Of a stretch of DNA of 64,000 nt, positions 37,801 through 50,697 are shown piece by piece. Numbering within the stretch: the first letter of the stretch is position 1; every line of letters starts with the position of its first letter. Where the stretch lies: contig OX579639.1 in NCBI GenBank assembly GCA_951230915.1, forward strand, positions 15,190,001-15,254,000. The letters are read 5' to 3'. Under the pieces are notes generated by a model, which saw only the letters and a program-made list of their open reading frames with translations, was not told the origin of the DNA and ran no database searches. Source of the DNA: Antitrichia curtipendula. Lineage: Eukaryota; Streptophyta; Bryopsida; Hypnales; Leucodontaceae. Position numbers and translations under genes: made by a program.

Positions 37801-40800
37801 GGTGCTCCTTAACATTGCAAATTCCATTGGCAAAGAAAAAATTGCATTATCCAGATCCTCATCAGAAAAGCAAAGAGAAATGTTGGCGCAGAGGATATAT
37901 TACCCGCCAGACAATATTTGTTCCAGGCAGTAATTGCCTATCTCTTTAGAGAGTGAACTCCAGTCACGTCGCACAATATCAAGTCCTTTTTGCTCTATGA
38001 CCTGATACGAGAAAACTTAACTTTCGTAACTTCCAGTGTAAAGGCACAAAAAGTGCTACGCAATGAAGACTTTAGCAAGTGCTGCACGAATAGCAACGAT
38101 AACAGGAATACCTATACCAACAGCTGGTACAAAAAAGATTGATTCAGCTTTCCATGAGAGATAACAAACACTGAAGATTATAAGCACCTCTGTGACACTG
38201 CCATCGCTGTTCGATTGCACCTTGACAGCAGCGTATTTCTTCTTTTTGAGCAACAGCATCCGCTTGTAGACTCCATCCAGGTCGATCTCCAAGAGCCTGT
38301 ATTTCTTATTTACCTGCAGAAGTGGGTTGAACAAAGTGATGTCAAACAAGTACTTCATCTGAATTCTTGAAGATAGCATCACCAAGAAAAACTATGAAGA
38401 GAATGAAGCTGCATACCTCTCTGATGACCTTCGCAGCTACGGTCTTCGCTGCCATAAGATCCTCAAGTCCAGAATGAATCATGATAGAATCTGTGTCCCC
38501 ATATATTACCTGTAGAGAACCACTCATCATGCCCCACACCCTTAGGAAATACATCGTAGATTAGGTCAAAATACATTCTAGTGTGGACTCACATGAATTC
38601 ATTCCTACTTTCATGAAGGATAGTGGTCAAGGAAGTCCATTTTCGTCTTTGCTAGCCTCCTGATTATACTCAAGAGATCAGAAATCAACTACTTCGGTTC
38701 AGCATAAATTTCGATACTTTCAGGTTCTATGCCAAGCCCTTTGCAGAGCTTACTGTACAAGTATGCACTTTTATACCAGATTAGTCACGTCAAACATGAA
38801 CAAATAAAAAAATAAAAAATAGAGGTGAATTTGAAAGTCAAATGAAGAAGTTGCAAACCTCTAGATTCATGGAACTTTGCACCAGATCCACAGTGCTTTG
38901 CAATATCTCACGCCCCTGAGTTAAGAAATTCCAAGAACACAAACTTTTACGAGAGGTATACATTCAAGAAACCGGTGAATTTCTATCGAGAGGCTCAAAA
39001 CACATTAAATGACCAATCTGCAGAAATAAAGGCATACCTGCGCAGTGATAAGTTCTGCAATAGGCTTGGCATAGAATCGTGAATTAGTAAATCCAAGGCA
39101 TCCATACATACTGCACATAACAGAACAGTGTCACACTCATAGAATTAATCAGTCAGGGCTAACAAGAAAAGTTAAGATGCCCAAATTGCAAAGGTAGGAT
39201 GGAAGATTAATTTCAACTGCATGTTGATATATCGTAATGCTGATCCTTAATGAAAGTTCAGAACTCAAGCGCTACATGGTTGCACTTCATAGAGCAAGTA
39301 CCTGTTGGCAGTGAGTTTAAGAGCCTGTTGCTGGATGTCGAATTGCTGATACTTCAAAATATCAGTTGTCTTCTTCAGCCACCCTTTCACTTGTTTCCTT
39401 CGGTCTACCAGACCCTTCAGCACCTGCCCATGCGCAATACTCTCATCATCAGCACACTCCCACATTGTATGTTATACAATGGAAATGTCATACAGTTTGT
39501 AGTGCATCGAGCATGACATAAACTAATGATACATACTTTGCTAAGACAGAAAGTCTAAAATCTGACAGCCAAATTCATGCATCAATGGAATCAAGAAGTC
39601 AGACAATGTCGATGGTGTACCTGAGGAAGTACACCTGGCACTTCACTTGAAGGGAGGGAAGGTATTGCACCAGTGACAGCTCTCTCCACAGTTGTAAAAC
39701 AAACATTGTACTCCTGAAGGGTGAAACATGAAAATCTGATCACTAGTGCTCTTCGAGGAAGGTGACAATTCAGATTTCAGAAGTCAAAAGAAAATCTATT
39801 TCAATGCAAGATAATTTGCTTCTAATACCAGGTAAAGAGGACCTTAAAAGTCGAAAACAGAGAATCGAATAGCACTAGAAGAGTCAGCTTTTAGGATGAA
39901 CCTGAATGATGGAAGGGTACAAACTGTTGAAGTCGAGTAGCAAAATGAATTTGTCATAGAGACCCTTTTTGGGCTCTAAGACCAAGCCTCCAAGATATGC
40001 AGGTCCTTTCTTCCCTTTCTTACCAGGAGCATTATCAGAAATGGCTTCAGGATTATAACCATCGTCACCATCTGCTTGTAGATCTCCAAGAGCTGGTGCT
40101 TTTCTTTTACCAGCCTCTTTCTCCTTCTCCTTTTGCGATAGCTTGTCAGGAAGTATGAATTTTCGCAAATGAAACTCGTGTAATAGAAGATATTCCACCC
40201 TCTGTGCCCTAGCTCCCTACAAAACATATTGAAGAAAACATATGCAACATCCTTCAATCAAGGATCCTTGATTCATTTCAAGTGCCAATGAGACTGTCCG
40301 AATGAGACATCAAATTTGAATGTTTCCTAGACCCATACCTGCAGCGTCTTACTCCACAAATTGCCACTGATGTTCGTGAGTTGACGGGTCAATGGCAACA
40401 CGCTGAGATGAAACATGAGACCTAAGGATAGCCACGCGTCTGTCTCTCCGGATTCAATCTGAAATCACCAGCCCATATTATCCTCACAGCATCACTAGTA
40501 CAAGGAAACGTTTCACAGTAAATCACTGAGCACCACATAATCTAGGATTATTCTCTTGAGAAACACATTGCTTCAAACTGACATATTTGGGACCAGAGAG
40601 TTTCCTTCAAAAACATACTAGAATCTGATAACCTTCAGTCGTCAATTGCTTAAAAAAAAGAGAACTCACCAGTTCTAGCAAGGTGGAGGAGCTCCCATAC
40701 ATTCCAGGAATTTGTGAGGGCATCAACTCCTTTCTCTCCCGGCCCAGCTGACTCTTCGCGAGCTGAGTCAAAGAATAGCTGACCTACGGACCATGACCAA

Positions 40801-43800
40801 GTCTCTCACAAATAAGAAGGAAAATAATAGCAACGTAGTTCTTGAATTCCCAGGCGATGGGTCAATACAAAATTCAGCAACCGTTCGACCACGTCATCAG
40901 AAGCATCCGATACAATGCTTGAAACAATCTTCAGACTCAGTTTTGTGAGTTCATTCTACTCAAGCTCTTAACCATCTGTACAACATAATTGATTAATTTA
41001 TGCAATCTGAATATACAGGTTCAAAAGTCCAACTATTAAGCTGGCCATTACAAAATAGGACTCTCATGGACCTGTCAAACAGCATGTAATGAACGTTAAG
41101 TAAAGCGTGTACCTCTCTCAAGAGTTCTCGAGAGGACAAGTACGTGTCACAAAGAAGGCGGCCAGCTAAACATGTTTGGGCTCCTGGACTTGCACCAGAG
41201 CCAAAAGTTGAACCTCCTCCGTTTAGTCGAGGCATTACAGAGCGTTTCAGTCTTCCTATTTTCGACCACATATTGCTTGCCACTTTCTTGGCCTGTAAGA
41301 ATAAAACCACTTGACAGACTTCAGAGATTGTTTTGTATTAAGTTCAATTCGCAGTTCTTACAGACTTTGATAAATGATTGACAAACCCAACAGGTGTGGC
41401 TATGAATGTTGGAACCTGCAGCCGATGAAGAAGAATATCAAGGTCGAACCCAGATATGTTGTGTCCCACGAGCACATCAGCATCCAGCTGATGCAATTTG
41501 ACCATCAACAGGTTCAACAAAGCTCTCTCACTGCAAGTGACCCGTGATCCCAGCTAAATTGTCACATTCTTTACTTCATCAGAGGCTCATAAAACCATTT
41601 CAGTGGTTAGCAGCACTCGATTAACAGACCAGAAAGTTAAATTAGACATTACATTTATTTCATGCAATAATAGTAGGCCAAGTGTATCTTAACACTGGTA
41701 AAAAATCAGAATCGACAACATCAACCACAACAGAAAGATTATACATCTGAGTTTCTTCTGCATCGCTCCAAAGTTCAGATCCTTACGTTGACAAATTCCA
41801 AAATCACAGAAGATGGGTAAATATACCTGCTCTCCGCAGTAAGAGAGTTCGTAGAATTGCTGTTGATTTTTGTAACTTCGGCAGTGAAGCCCATGGGAAA
41901 TATTCCACCGTCCAATTTTCGTACAATACTGAAGTGGTTTAGCATACCGCGGTTGTTCCATTCAGCAAGAGGCATGGGTGCGTCCACCTGACTCAGTACC
42001 GCAAAACCAGGTCATTTCCTCCTCCCAGCATTGCTTTCAAAAAGAAATGTTACGAAACCAAGAAACGAGGTGGCACATTTCTAAACACTAAAAATACGCA
42101 ATAAGGAGCACAAGCAAGAAACATCATCTATGTTCTGATTAAAACTCAACGCCGCAATAGGGTGCACACCTTCACTTGTTTGCAGTACACTACAGAGACA
42201 GAGGCGATCTCATTGACATTATCCTTGTGATTGATGACAGTTTTGAGGTTAAGAGACGCCACAGTAAGTGGTGGAATCCCAGATGGTCCCTTCCCTGGAG
42301 CAGCCACCATCAAATCCTTGGGATCCTCTATATTCACTTCAATCTTGCACCAGCTTATCTGAAGCAGTTGAGAAGCGTAGTGTTAAAAATCAAAACTGAA
42401 TTTCTAACAGAATAATAGGATTCTTAATCAAACATTGAACACCTGAACTACCTAATTGAGAACATACAGTCTACTCAGTCCTGAACATTCACAAGTTCAG
42501 TTAATGCTCATTTTGAAATATATGCACTGAACTAGGTCAAAATTCGCACTTTACCTGAGATGAGCTTGCAACAAGCTGAGGTTTAGCAATAGAAAGCCAG
42601 CAAGGTCCTTTCACCCTCTTCTTAATTAGCAAGAGTTCTAATGCACTGAAATCCAACCCAGAATTACAAGACCCGTCATTTTGCGACTTCCACCAGAAAC
42701 ATGAGCATAACCATGAACAAGTGGCAATTACGTGACGCGAAAGCAACTTATAATTTAGAAGCAATTTTAGAATATTCCTGCGTTCAAAGTAGACTGTCAA
42801 GGATTGAAAATAAAACCAAAGAATTAAACAAACAGATTGGAAGGTCCAAATTTATTACCAACTACAACACAAAAGTATGAGTCTAGTTCTGATGATACCT
42901 TGTGTGTGTCCCAAGAACCTTCACGAAATTTCGCCCTTTCAGATCATTAGGAAGGGGAGGATTCTGCAATAGAGACCGTAAGCGTTGATTGTGCATCACT
43001 TTTCAACGCATTCGTACTCAGTATCTATTTACGTCACTCACTAACCGCAACTAAATGTACTTTAACTACTATCAATTTTTGCAGCTTCAGCAAGAGCGTG
43101 ATTAACAACAGCACCATTATGGGGTTAAAAGAAGAAAAGACCAACCTTGAATGGATAAGTAAGTTTCATGAAGTAATTCTCTCCAGTAGGCACTTCTGGA
43201 CATTCGAATGCATATGAGCGCTGTCGGCATCAGAGCGCAACGGCGTTAGAGAAAAAGAATCTAGGTTCAATCACCGAATTTAAAACAATTAGCTGATGCT
43301 CGAACATATCTTTTTAAATGTCTTAGTATGTGACAACAGAAGCCATTTATATTTATCAGCAATATGATCACTGATCGAAGAATAAAATTAGATCCAAGGC
43401 ATCACAGGTTCGTTGGAAAAACTTTCCAGGGGATAGTGATTAAAAAAGTGATCATGTAGTTATCTCTGTGGCTCCGCGATCAAGCAAGCATACCTTGACG
43501 GGATACATACTGAATTTGACAACGTTCAAATCCATAAGCTTTTCAGCTAGTTCTTGCTTTAAGTCAGTTGCTAGTTCCTGCAAAATCAAAAAATCTACGA
43601 GAATTAAGGAGACTAAAGTGGTGCCACTCTTGGGTCTTTGACTCCAAAAAAATTTAAAATAATGAATTCGTTCGCATACCGTGTCATGCAAAAGGGTATC
43701 TACAACAGCTGTGAGCTAGTAAGAGGCACTCGGAGTATGTATTGACTCGGAGTAACACAAATTCATGGCAAGATTAAATTACAAATTGGAATAAATCCTG

Positions 43801-46087
43801 AAGTAGGTTCCAGCTTGAATTTTGTCATGTCTCGATGATGATTAGGACAATAGTATAAGATACCATTAGGGGTGACAGTAGGCAATATAAAGCTGCGATG
43901 TAAGAAACGGAAAGAGTTCCAGGCGCTCCCTCACACGCTCGAGAAATCAAGAATCTGAATCAAGTCCTCGGAAAATTGGCGTAAAATAATGCGAACCTGG
44001 ATCTTCGCTTTAAAAGCTGCCTTGCCATCAGGCTGCTCGGAGGGTTTCAGTTGTTCAAGCTCTGAAAGAGTACTCGGGGGAAAAGTGCTCGGGCTAGGGA
44101 CAGCATAAACACAGCGTTGCATGTTCCGTACTACCACACAGCAGCTTTCGTACTTTCCACCGACAGGCACCTACAGTTCCGCAGAAATATAATCTAAGGA
44201 GTCAGCCGAGCATGTATACGGTGCGCTACTTAAGAATGTAGAAAAAAGACACGATTACTTCCAGAAGCTAGTTATACCTGAACTAGCGAAGACGAAACAA
44301 AATCTCACAGGAATAATAGAGCAGAAATTCGAGAGTAATATACAGTTATTTCAGGAGTAAGTATGAATATAAACCTTTCCAAACATGTAGACAGTGCCGG
44401 GATTGCCCCCGTATGGTTCCTCGTGGGCATCGATTAAGAAGAAAGGAAGAGAACCTTCAGCATTCAAAGGTAAACTACTGCCATCAGATGTAACCCGATC
44501 ATTCAAGTCATCCTCTTTCTTTACATCCGCAGCAGCACCGTTCCCTGACACACCCTTGCTGATTGCATGCCACGCCGCCGTTGCTCCTCTTCCTGTATCT
44601 TCGACTTTTGTTATCTTAGCATTGAGAACCATAGGTGGTACATCCTTCTCCAGTTTCAGTTTAGCAGACATATCATCAGATGCTTCCTTATCGAGCTCGT
44701 CAGTTCCGACCTCCTCTACTAGAACCGTTTGAACGCCATTGTCAATGGGATCCTGGTCGCGTTCTTGGCTCTTGGTATCAACTGGTAAATCATTTAAAAC
44801 ATGTGCGTCTTCCAGATGGTCGCTCACTGGCATATCCATAATCAGGGAAGAGGAACTAGTATTCTTGTATTCCTGCAATTGTATCAGAGTCCATCTCATC
44901 AGGATTAAAATTGTCGCTAGTTCATGAGTCAAGAGATGAATACGTCCTTGAAATGAAGGGACAAGAAATTACCGATGCCGATTTCCCGAGAGTATCCAGA
45001 ACTAGCCTATCAGGTGCAGGTTGAAATACCACGTCCTGCACACCAGTTGAAGTGCGGATGTCTGCAAATTCAGCCAATGTTACCCCTTGAGAAAATGACA
45101 CAGGAAATTGCAAGAGGTTCGAATGAAGCAGGTTACTCCATACTCATCGTTCCCGCTGAAAAGTCTTTCAGACATTGAGTTCGAGCTCCCAAGAGTACAG
45201 ATATGTCTGCCACTAGCAGGTCTCAGAACACAACATGCCATTAGGATCAATTCTTGACAATCGTCCAATTTTCCGGTGAGCTCCACATACAGTTTGAAGA
45301 CTAGACAAGATACTCACTCGCACGTCTCCTACGCTTCTCTCTTTCGCGATCGACGTCGTCAGCGGAAATCCCAGCAAGCACGTCATCCAAAATAGATTCC
45401 GCGTTAACTCCTTTGTCGTCCCGCATGCGCCTTCCCAGAGAAGGAATTCCTGAAGCAGAGGTAAACATGCTTGCCAGACGTTGCTTCCCAATCAAGGACG
45501 CGGCAGCTGACAATGCAGCCGCTTTCCTATTCGGCACATCTTTTTTGACCTCTGCTCAAATTCAAAATATCCTCTTAAAATCAGTTGTCGCAAGATAATT
45601 AGTTCATCACAAAGCATGATCAACATGCAATGTACATGAAAACGTACTACTCGCAGAAGCACTAGCAAATTACACAATCAGTACATGAGCTCCGCTTCCA
45701 AATTTAACAGATACAGGATTGCGCCATTTCATTTGTCTTACCATCTGCATTTTTCTTCTTCTTCTTGCCAGTGTCACCATCTTCGTCTTCGCTTTCATCA
45801 CTATACTGATCTACATTCCAATCTTCCTCCTCCCCGATATCCGCGTAACCTAATCCATCGTCAGCAACCACGAAATTCTTGACTTCCTCCCTCCTCTTGA
45901 CAACGAGTAGGTTGTAATCCGCCTCCGAAAGAGAATCGTAAATTTTCTCTTCCTCCCTAACCTGAAAAGTGTCCACCCGGCGCCCACCTTTATCCTTGAG
46001 ATTCTTAAGCTCTGAAAGGGCCGCCGCCCTAGCAGAAACCTCAGGAGCGGGACCTCGGGTTCTTCTGCCACCTCCGTTGCTCGTCAT
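34858..46087 (-). CDS. POLA1: DNA polymerase alpha catalytic subunit (family B replicative polymerase)
   Basis: 34 exons, 1572 aa. From the 5' end: 45742-46087, 45318-45551, 44973-45061, 44375-44872, 43997-44170, 43494-43577, 43146-43220, 42899-42963, 42555-42645, 42170-42358, 41827-41987, 41416-41530, 41113-41292, 40670-40783, 40339-40458, 39902-40216, 39621-39713, 39302-39423, 39038-39110, 38859-38915, 38417-38509, 38188-38313, 37904-38001, 37720-37765, 37396-37509, 37135-37212, 36763-36876, 36518-36607, 36313-36395, 35966-36173, 35747-35800, 35462-35581, 35178-35252, 34858-35082. It extends RNA-DNA primers made by primase at origins and on the lagging strand. Motif A is DFNSLYPSI (from D940), motif [12 protein letters not shown] (about 1019-1029) and motif C YGDTDS (1068-1073). 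The N-terminal block (about 50-68) is followed by an acidic stretch. The exonuclease-like fold (HNISGFDLD, 692-700) should be inactive, as known for this family. Two C-terminal Cys sets are present: 1357/1360/1395/1398 and 1434/1439/1460/1466; the second is the site that binds the B subunit and primase. Every intron is GT-AG. Confidence 0.95.
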
Positions 46088-46580
46088 TGCAAGACCACTC
46101 TTATTTGGTCCAAAGTCGCAGTAGACCCTTACTGTAAATGACTTATAGCAAACAAGTCACTGGTCCAGTCGCTGCTGAGGATTCACCTCTCATCTAATCC
46201 TCTTCTATTGCAAACAGTCTCAGCGAGTTCCAGAAATCTTGTACCAGGTGCAGAAGAAAACCCCGGTCACCTCTATCGATATCCCACCGCAACCTGCCCT
46301 TCAACAATCCAACGAAAGAGCGCACGCAAGTCAGTACTGCGTAAAACAATGCGCGGCGCTCCAACTCTCTATCCGCCAGCAATCTGCTTCAAAAATCCCA
46401 ATCTCGCACCCTGCATCTGACCTGCCGCCATAGCCAACGTCCACCCAAACCATGAAAGAACACTGGAAAATCTACACAATGTGCATTCGAACTGCTGTAG
46501 ATGCCGCCTGATGCATTGGTGATTCCCCTGCTGAAAATGAATTCGAATAACTTAGGAACGGTAGCGTCGCGGAAAGGGCT

Positions 46581-46619
46581 GGCGGGAAAACCTTGATGGT
46601 GGGGACTAATGGCGGGAAA
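46581..46619 (-). promoter_or_regulatory. Pair of E2F-type sites upstream of the polymerase gene
   Basis: On the polymerase's strand TTTCCCGCC occurs twice (46581-46589 and 46611-46619, written GGCGGGAAA on the plus strand), 30 bp apart and about 500 bp before the start codon. TTTCCCGCC fits the plant E2F/DP consensus. Such sites drive G1/S expression of replication genes, as expected for this polymerase. Binding itself is inferred. Confidence 0.65.
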
Positions 46620-46972
46620 TACACGTCCCCGAATGAGAACGTCCAGGGAACCGTGCCCTTAAATTAGGGAACTTAGGGAACTCCGTTGGAGCCAGTTCGC
46701 GTAGGAAGGCCGCGACCTTGAATGCCCGTGCAAGCGAATGCGGAAGGGCAAGACCATCTCAATTGCACTCACAGCGACGAAGTCTGGCACTCACACTGGG
46801 AACAGTCTCGTTCCCGTGTCTTGACGGTCAGCTGCCCAAATTTTTGGTACAACTTTATTAATACAAATGAGTTTCATTCTGAGTACTATATTAGTATGCC
46901 CTGTGTCATTGCCACAGTATAATAAAAGGAAAGTAAAAATATATTTTTTAATTTTTAAAAACTTTGAAGTTC
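46620..46972. other. Spacer, no gene seen
   Basis: GC-balanced to about 46850, probably the remaining polymerase promoter, then AT-rich. The 66-codon frame at 46722 has no domain. Confidence 0.4.
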
Positions 46973-48040
46973 AATATTTTCACATAATGTAGTAGGTTCA
47001 AATGTCATGAACAAAATTTATGTACCCCTATTTGCATAGAGTTTTTCAATGGTACCAAGAATGTGACCAGGGGATAAGGTAAACCAGCCTATGACAGGCA
47101 GATTGCTTGGTTTGCCTTGTTGACATATTTGAAATTTTGAATTTTTTTTTTCATATAAAGGCAAACATGAAAAATTGGTAGAACAATTGAAATTTTATTT
47201 TTTTGACAAAGTATGAATTTGTTACAGATTTTTGAAGTGAATTGGCCAGATGGCTCAAAACAGTCTGTAGACTATCCCACAACCATCAAAAACTATACCC
47301 ATGGTGGTCATCAAACCACCCAATGCAGTTACAATATTTCCTAACATGGTTGAAATATTTTCTAACATGGACATGACATAAAGGAATAAAAAAAGTTAGT
47401 TCATGTAATGAATTACACTAGAAAGGGACGAGTTCCTAAAACAGTCTCTAACATCTCCATCACCATCATACAAAACATTGATTTCAGCCATCAACCTACC
47501 TAATAAAGTTTTGCTTATATTAATTGGAAAAAAACTGGCACAGATTGATGGAAAACTGTAATGGGTCATCTTATAGATGTCTGTATTAGGCACTTGGCCT
47601 GTCATAGACTGGTTTACCTTATATGGTTCCAAAGATTTCACCGTAACAAAAAAAAATTAAAAAAAATTAAATTTTAGGTATCAAAACAAAGAAACAACCT
47701 AATTTTAGGTGTGACTTGTGCCATTGCCACAATCAAAATAAAAGCATAAGTAATTTTTTAATAAACTTTGAAAATCAATAACTTGTACATCATAGGTCCC
47801 AATGCCACAAAACAAAGCTTGTGCACCTATCCTTGCAAAGAGCTTTCCAACCATACCAATAATGTGACAAGGAACACATGGTCCAAAAGATCCATAATTT
47901 AGGACAAAATAAGATCCAGAAATAACTCAAAAAAACATAATTTTGACAGTGTAACTATGTCTAAATGCCACAAAAACAAAGTCCAAGCACCCCTCTTCAC
48001 CAAGAATTTTCTAATGGTTCCATGAACGCGATTAGAGGAC
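46973..48040. repeat. Degenerate repeat cluster: three direct copies of about 100 bp and one inverted pair
   Basis: Similar segments near 46973-47079, 47770-47872 and 47942-48040 share, in order, an ATGTC or ATGCCACAAAA word, GCACC-TCTT- or TGTACCCCTA-like words, a TTTTC(A/T)A(A/T)GGT-like word and (A)ATG(T/C)GA(C/T)(C/A)AGG. In addition, GGTAAACCAGCCTATGACAG (47080-47100 area) is matched in inverse by CTGTCATAGACTGGTTTACC (near 47598-47620). No coding capacity. This is probably an old rearranged transposon. Confidence 0.55.
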
Positions 48041-50697
48041 ACACTACTATGAAGATTTCACTATACCAAACAAACAAAACAAATTGCCTAATTTAATTTA
48101 TGTATATTTTATTGTAAATTGCAAGGAAGTCAAAATCTAGTTAAAATATACAGATATAGTTTTTTACAAAATTTGGGCATTGTCTCCCACCATTGAAATC
48201 TCTAGAGGGAATTCCCAAATTTTGGGGAAGATGATTGTTAATGAAAAGATGTCCATGTGGATGCCACTTATCTACATATCTAAACAACCAGATTTTAAAA
48301 TTCATCACCAATGTTTTTCAATCAATTATCATGAATATTAAAAGATTTTGGGTGAATTATTCATCCCAAAGTCCACTTTAGAAGAATATTTCATCCCAAA
48401 TGGAGTTTTGTTTTTTTGAAAGTGAAATTTGGTATGCTTGTTTGGGATTGAGTAAGAATTGGATGTTAATTATGCAAGACAAAAATATAAATTGTATTCT
48501 ATATTATGAATTTTTTTGAATGGCACATTAGCCAATTTGTAAGATTATTGAACCTGACTATACAAACTATCTTTTATGATGAGTTTGATGTACACTATAT
48601 GATTTCAAGCAAATTTCAAACTTGTGAACGAGTACAAAACTTGTTTAGGGTAAACTTGTAAGAGTTTATGCATCCATATATAGTATGATGTATAAGGTGT
48701 TTGGGGCAAACATTTCATTTCAATATATAACTTCTCATCTATTCAAGTAATTTGTAAAGAATTTCTATTTCATAATACAAATTTGATAAAATTGTCTTGA
48801 GTATTTGGACACAAAATCATCTTAACAAACTATGCCTAAATTCAAAACAAAATTGGGTATTGAAGGATTAATTAATTAAATGGTAAAAATAAGTAAGCTA
48901 GAGATTATCAATACAATTGTTTTAGTAATTATATACCAAATGAAAAAAAGGTTAATTTCATTTGTTTGTAATGGTAAAGGTGGTTTTGTATAACATATCA
49001 TACTGGGATTCTACATTTTATTATTACTAAAATTTCACTAATATATAATCATATACACAATATTTTTTTGACTTCATAGGGATAAGTGGTTTAGTACAGA
49101 TAAAAGATGGTAATATCTACAATATTACCATCTTTATGTTCTTGATTCTAAAATATTTCAAAGTGTACATAGGCATTTGTACCTCATAATATGGGCTTGC
49201 TAAAGACATCTAAGACTTTTGTGTTATTACATTATCTAGTAATTCATTTAATGTATGTTTTAAGCAATGGTGTATATTTTGACTACCTAAGCTTTGAAGA
49301 TGAGATATGAATGCTAATAGAACATGACAACTTTTTTGATAGTGGTCTTAAATGTATTGGGCATTTTGTCTTGTAGATCATTTAGTATTAACTTGTATAG
49401 TGAATAAAGAGGAAAGCTTTCTAAAGTCAAATTTAATTTGTTTATCTTTCACTATCTTACCATCTTTTTCATGAACTCCAATATATGAGCCAAAACTTCC
49501 CTAAATTGCTTGGGTCCACTTCATATTAGAATACTAATTCATATCAAAATGTCGCTCAACTCTCATTTTTTTTTTGGACATACATTTATAAAAAATTATT
49601 TACATTTTGTTGAACAAACAATCTATTTTGATATGAAAAAGTAGGGGTCTTCAGGGATGAGACGATTCTTATTTGTTACTTTCTATGGTTTGAAAATGGA
49701 ACTAACAATTGGTCTATATGTATACCGTACACGAAAGTCTCACTTCACCACTAAGATGTTGGAATTGAATTTCTACGTCAAATTTTCAATGCTCCATGTC
49801 ACCTCACACCATTCAAAAAGATGACATGTGGCACTTTTTAACAGAAATAACTTAATTTATGCCAAATCTGACCTTCACTTAGGTTAGTATAAAGTGGGTG
49901 CCTGTGTGTAAAACGAGTCCAAAGAATATGTCCACAGATGTACCAAGCAATTGGACAAAGTCCACTTGTCACATCCAGAACCCAAGTGGGTATACAGTGC
50001 CATTTGGGTGATATTAAGGAGTTGGAGTGAACATAGAGGCGCGTGAGTGACTCCCATCCGAAGCTTTTCGGCGGGTACTGTACTTTTTTCGAGTAGGGGC
50101 AGACGGTGGGACCCGGCTTCGATGACAAGGCGGGCCGCATACAGTAGTGTGTTGGGACAATCGGGCTGTGTTCCGCTGTGAACTCCCTCCGTCGTAGTGA
50201 AGTGACTCCTTCTAGAACCTTTCAACGAAGAGTGATGAGAGCGGCCATCGCCGCGAACTCGATCCAGCCGCGGTGGTTGTCCATGAATCTCACCTCGTTC
50301 AATCTGCAACAATCGTCTCTTAGGGTTTAAGCTCCGACTTGTCGTCCCTGCAATCCCATACCGTATTATATCACTCGCAGTTGTTTCTTCACCGGCACTC
50401 GACCGTTTGAACTACTATACTGTGCGTCGCGCCACTCAAAGATTCGCCAATTTATTTTTCTCTTCGTTGCTCCGCCGATTGTGTGCAACTTGTACTTGGG
50501 ATTCCAGCCATGCGGTGACGCGCATTAGGTCGACGTCGCCGGGTTCTTGCGAGCGTTTCTGGACGGTTCTTGGAGCTTGTGCGTGGTTGCGTTCCGTCAG
50601 GGCGGGCTGGTGGTGGCTAATTTAGTTCGGGCGTTTAGGTGACGGACGAGCGGGGTGGAGTGTTTGATTTTCTTGTTGCGGAGGAGCGTCGGGTGCC
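48041..50697 (+). promoter_or_regulatory. AT-rich spacer, then GC-richer upstream region of exportin-1
   Basis: 48041-49850 is AT-rich without recognisable features. From about 49900 the GC content rises. Two overlapping minus-strand frames (142 codons at 49884-50312 and 100 codons at 49838-50140) show no family signal, and I treat them as chance. A partial heat-shock-element-like word (TTCTAGAACCTTTC) starts at 50210. The promoter and 5' untranslated region of the exportin gene should lie between about 50200 and 50697. Confidence 0.4.

Noticed and set aside
50210..50223. Heat-shock-element-like word TTCTAGAACCTTTC
   Set aside because: The third block is imperfect and one short match in several kilobases is expected by chance; kept only as a remark.
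49838..50312. Two overlapping minus-strand frames of 142 and 100 codons upstream of exportin-1
   Set aside because: They overlap in different frames, have no domain and lie in what should be the exportin promoter and 5' untranslated region.
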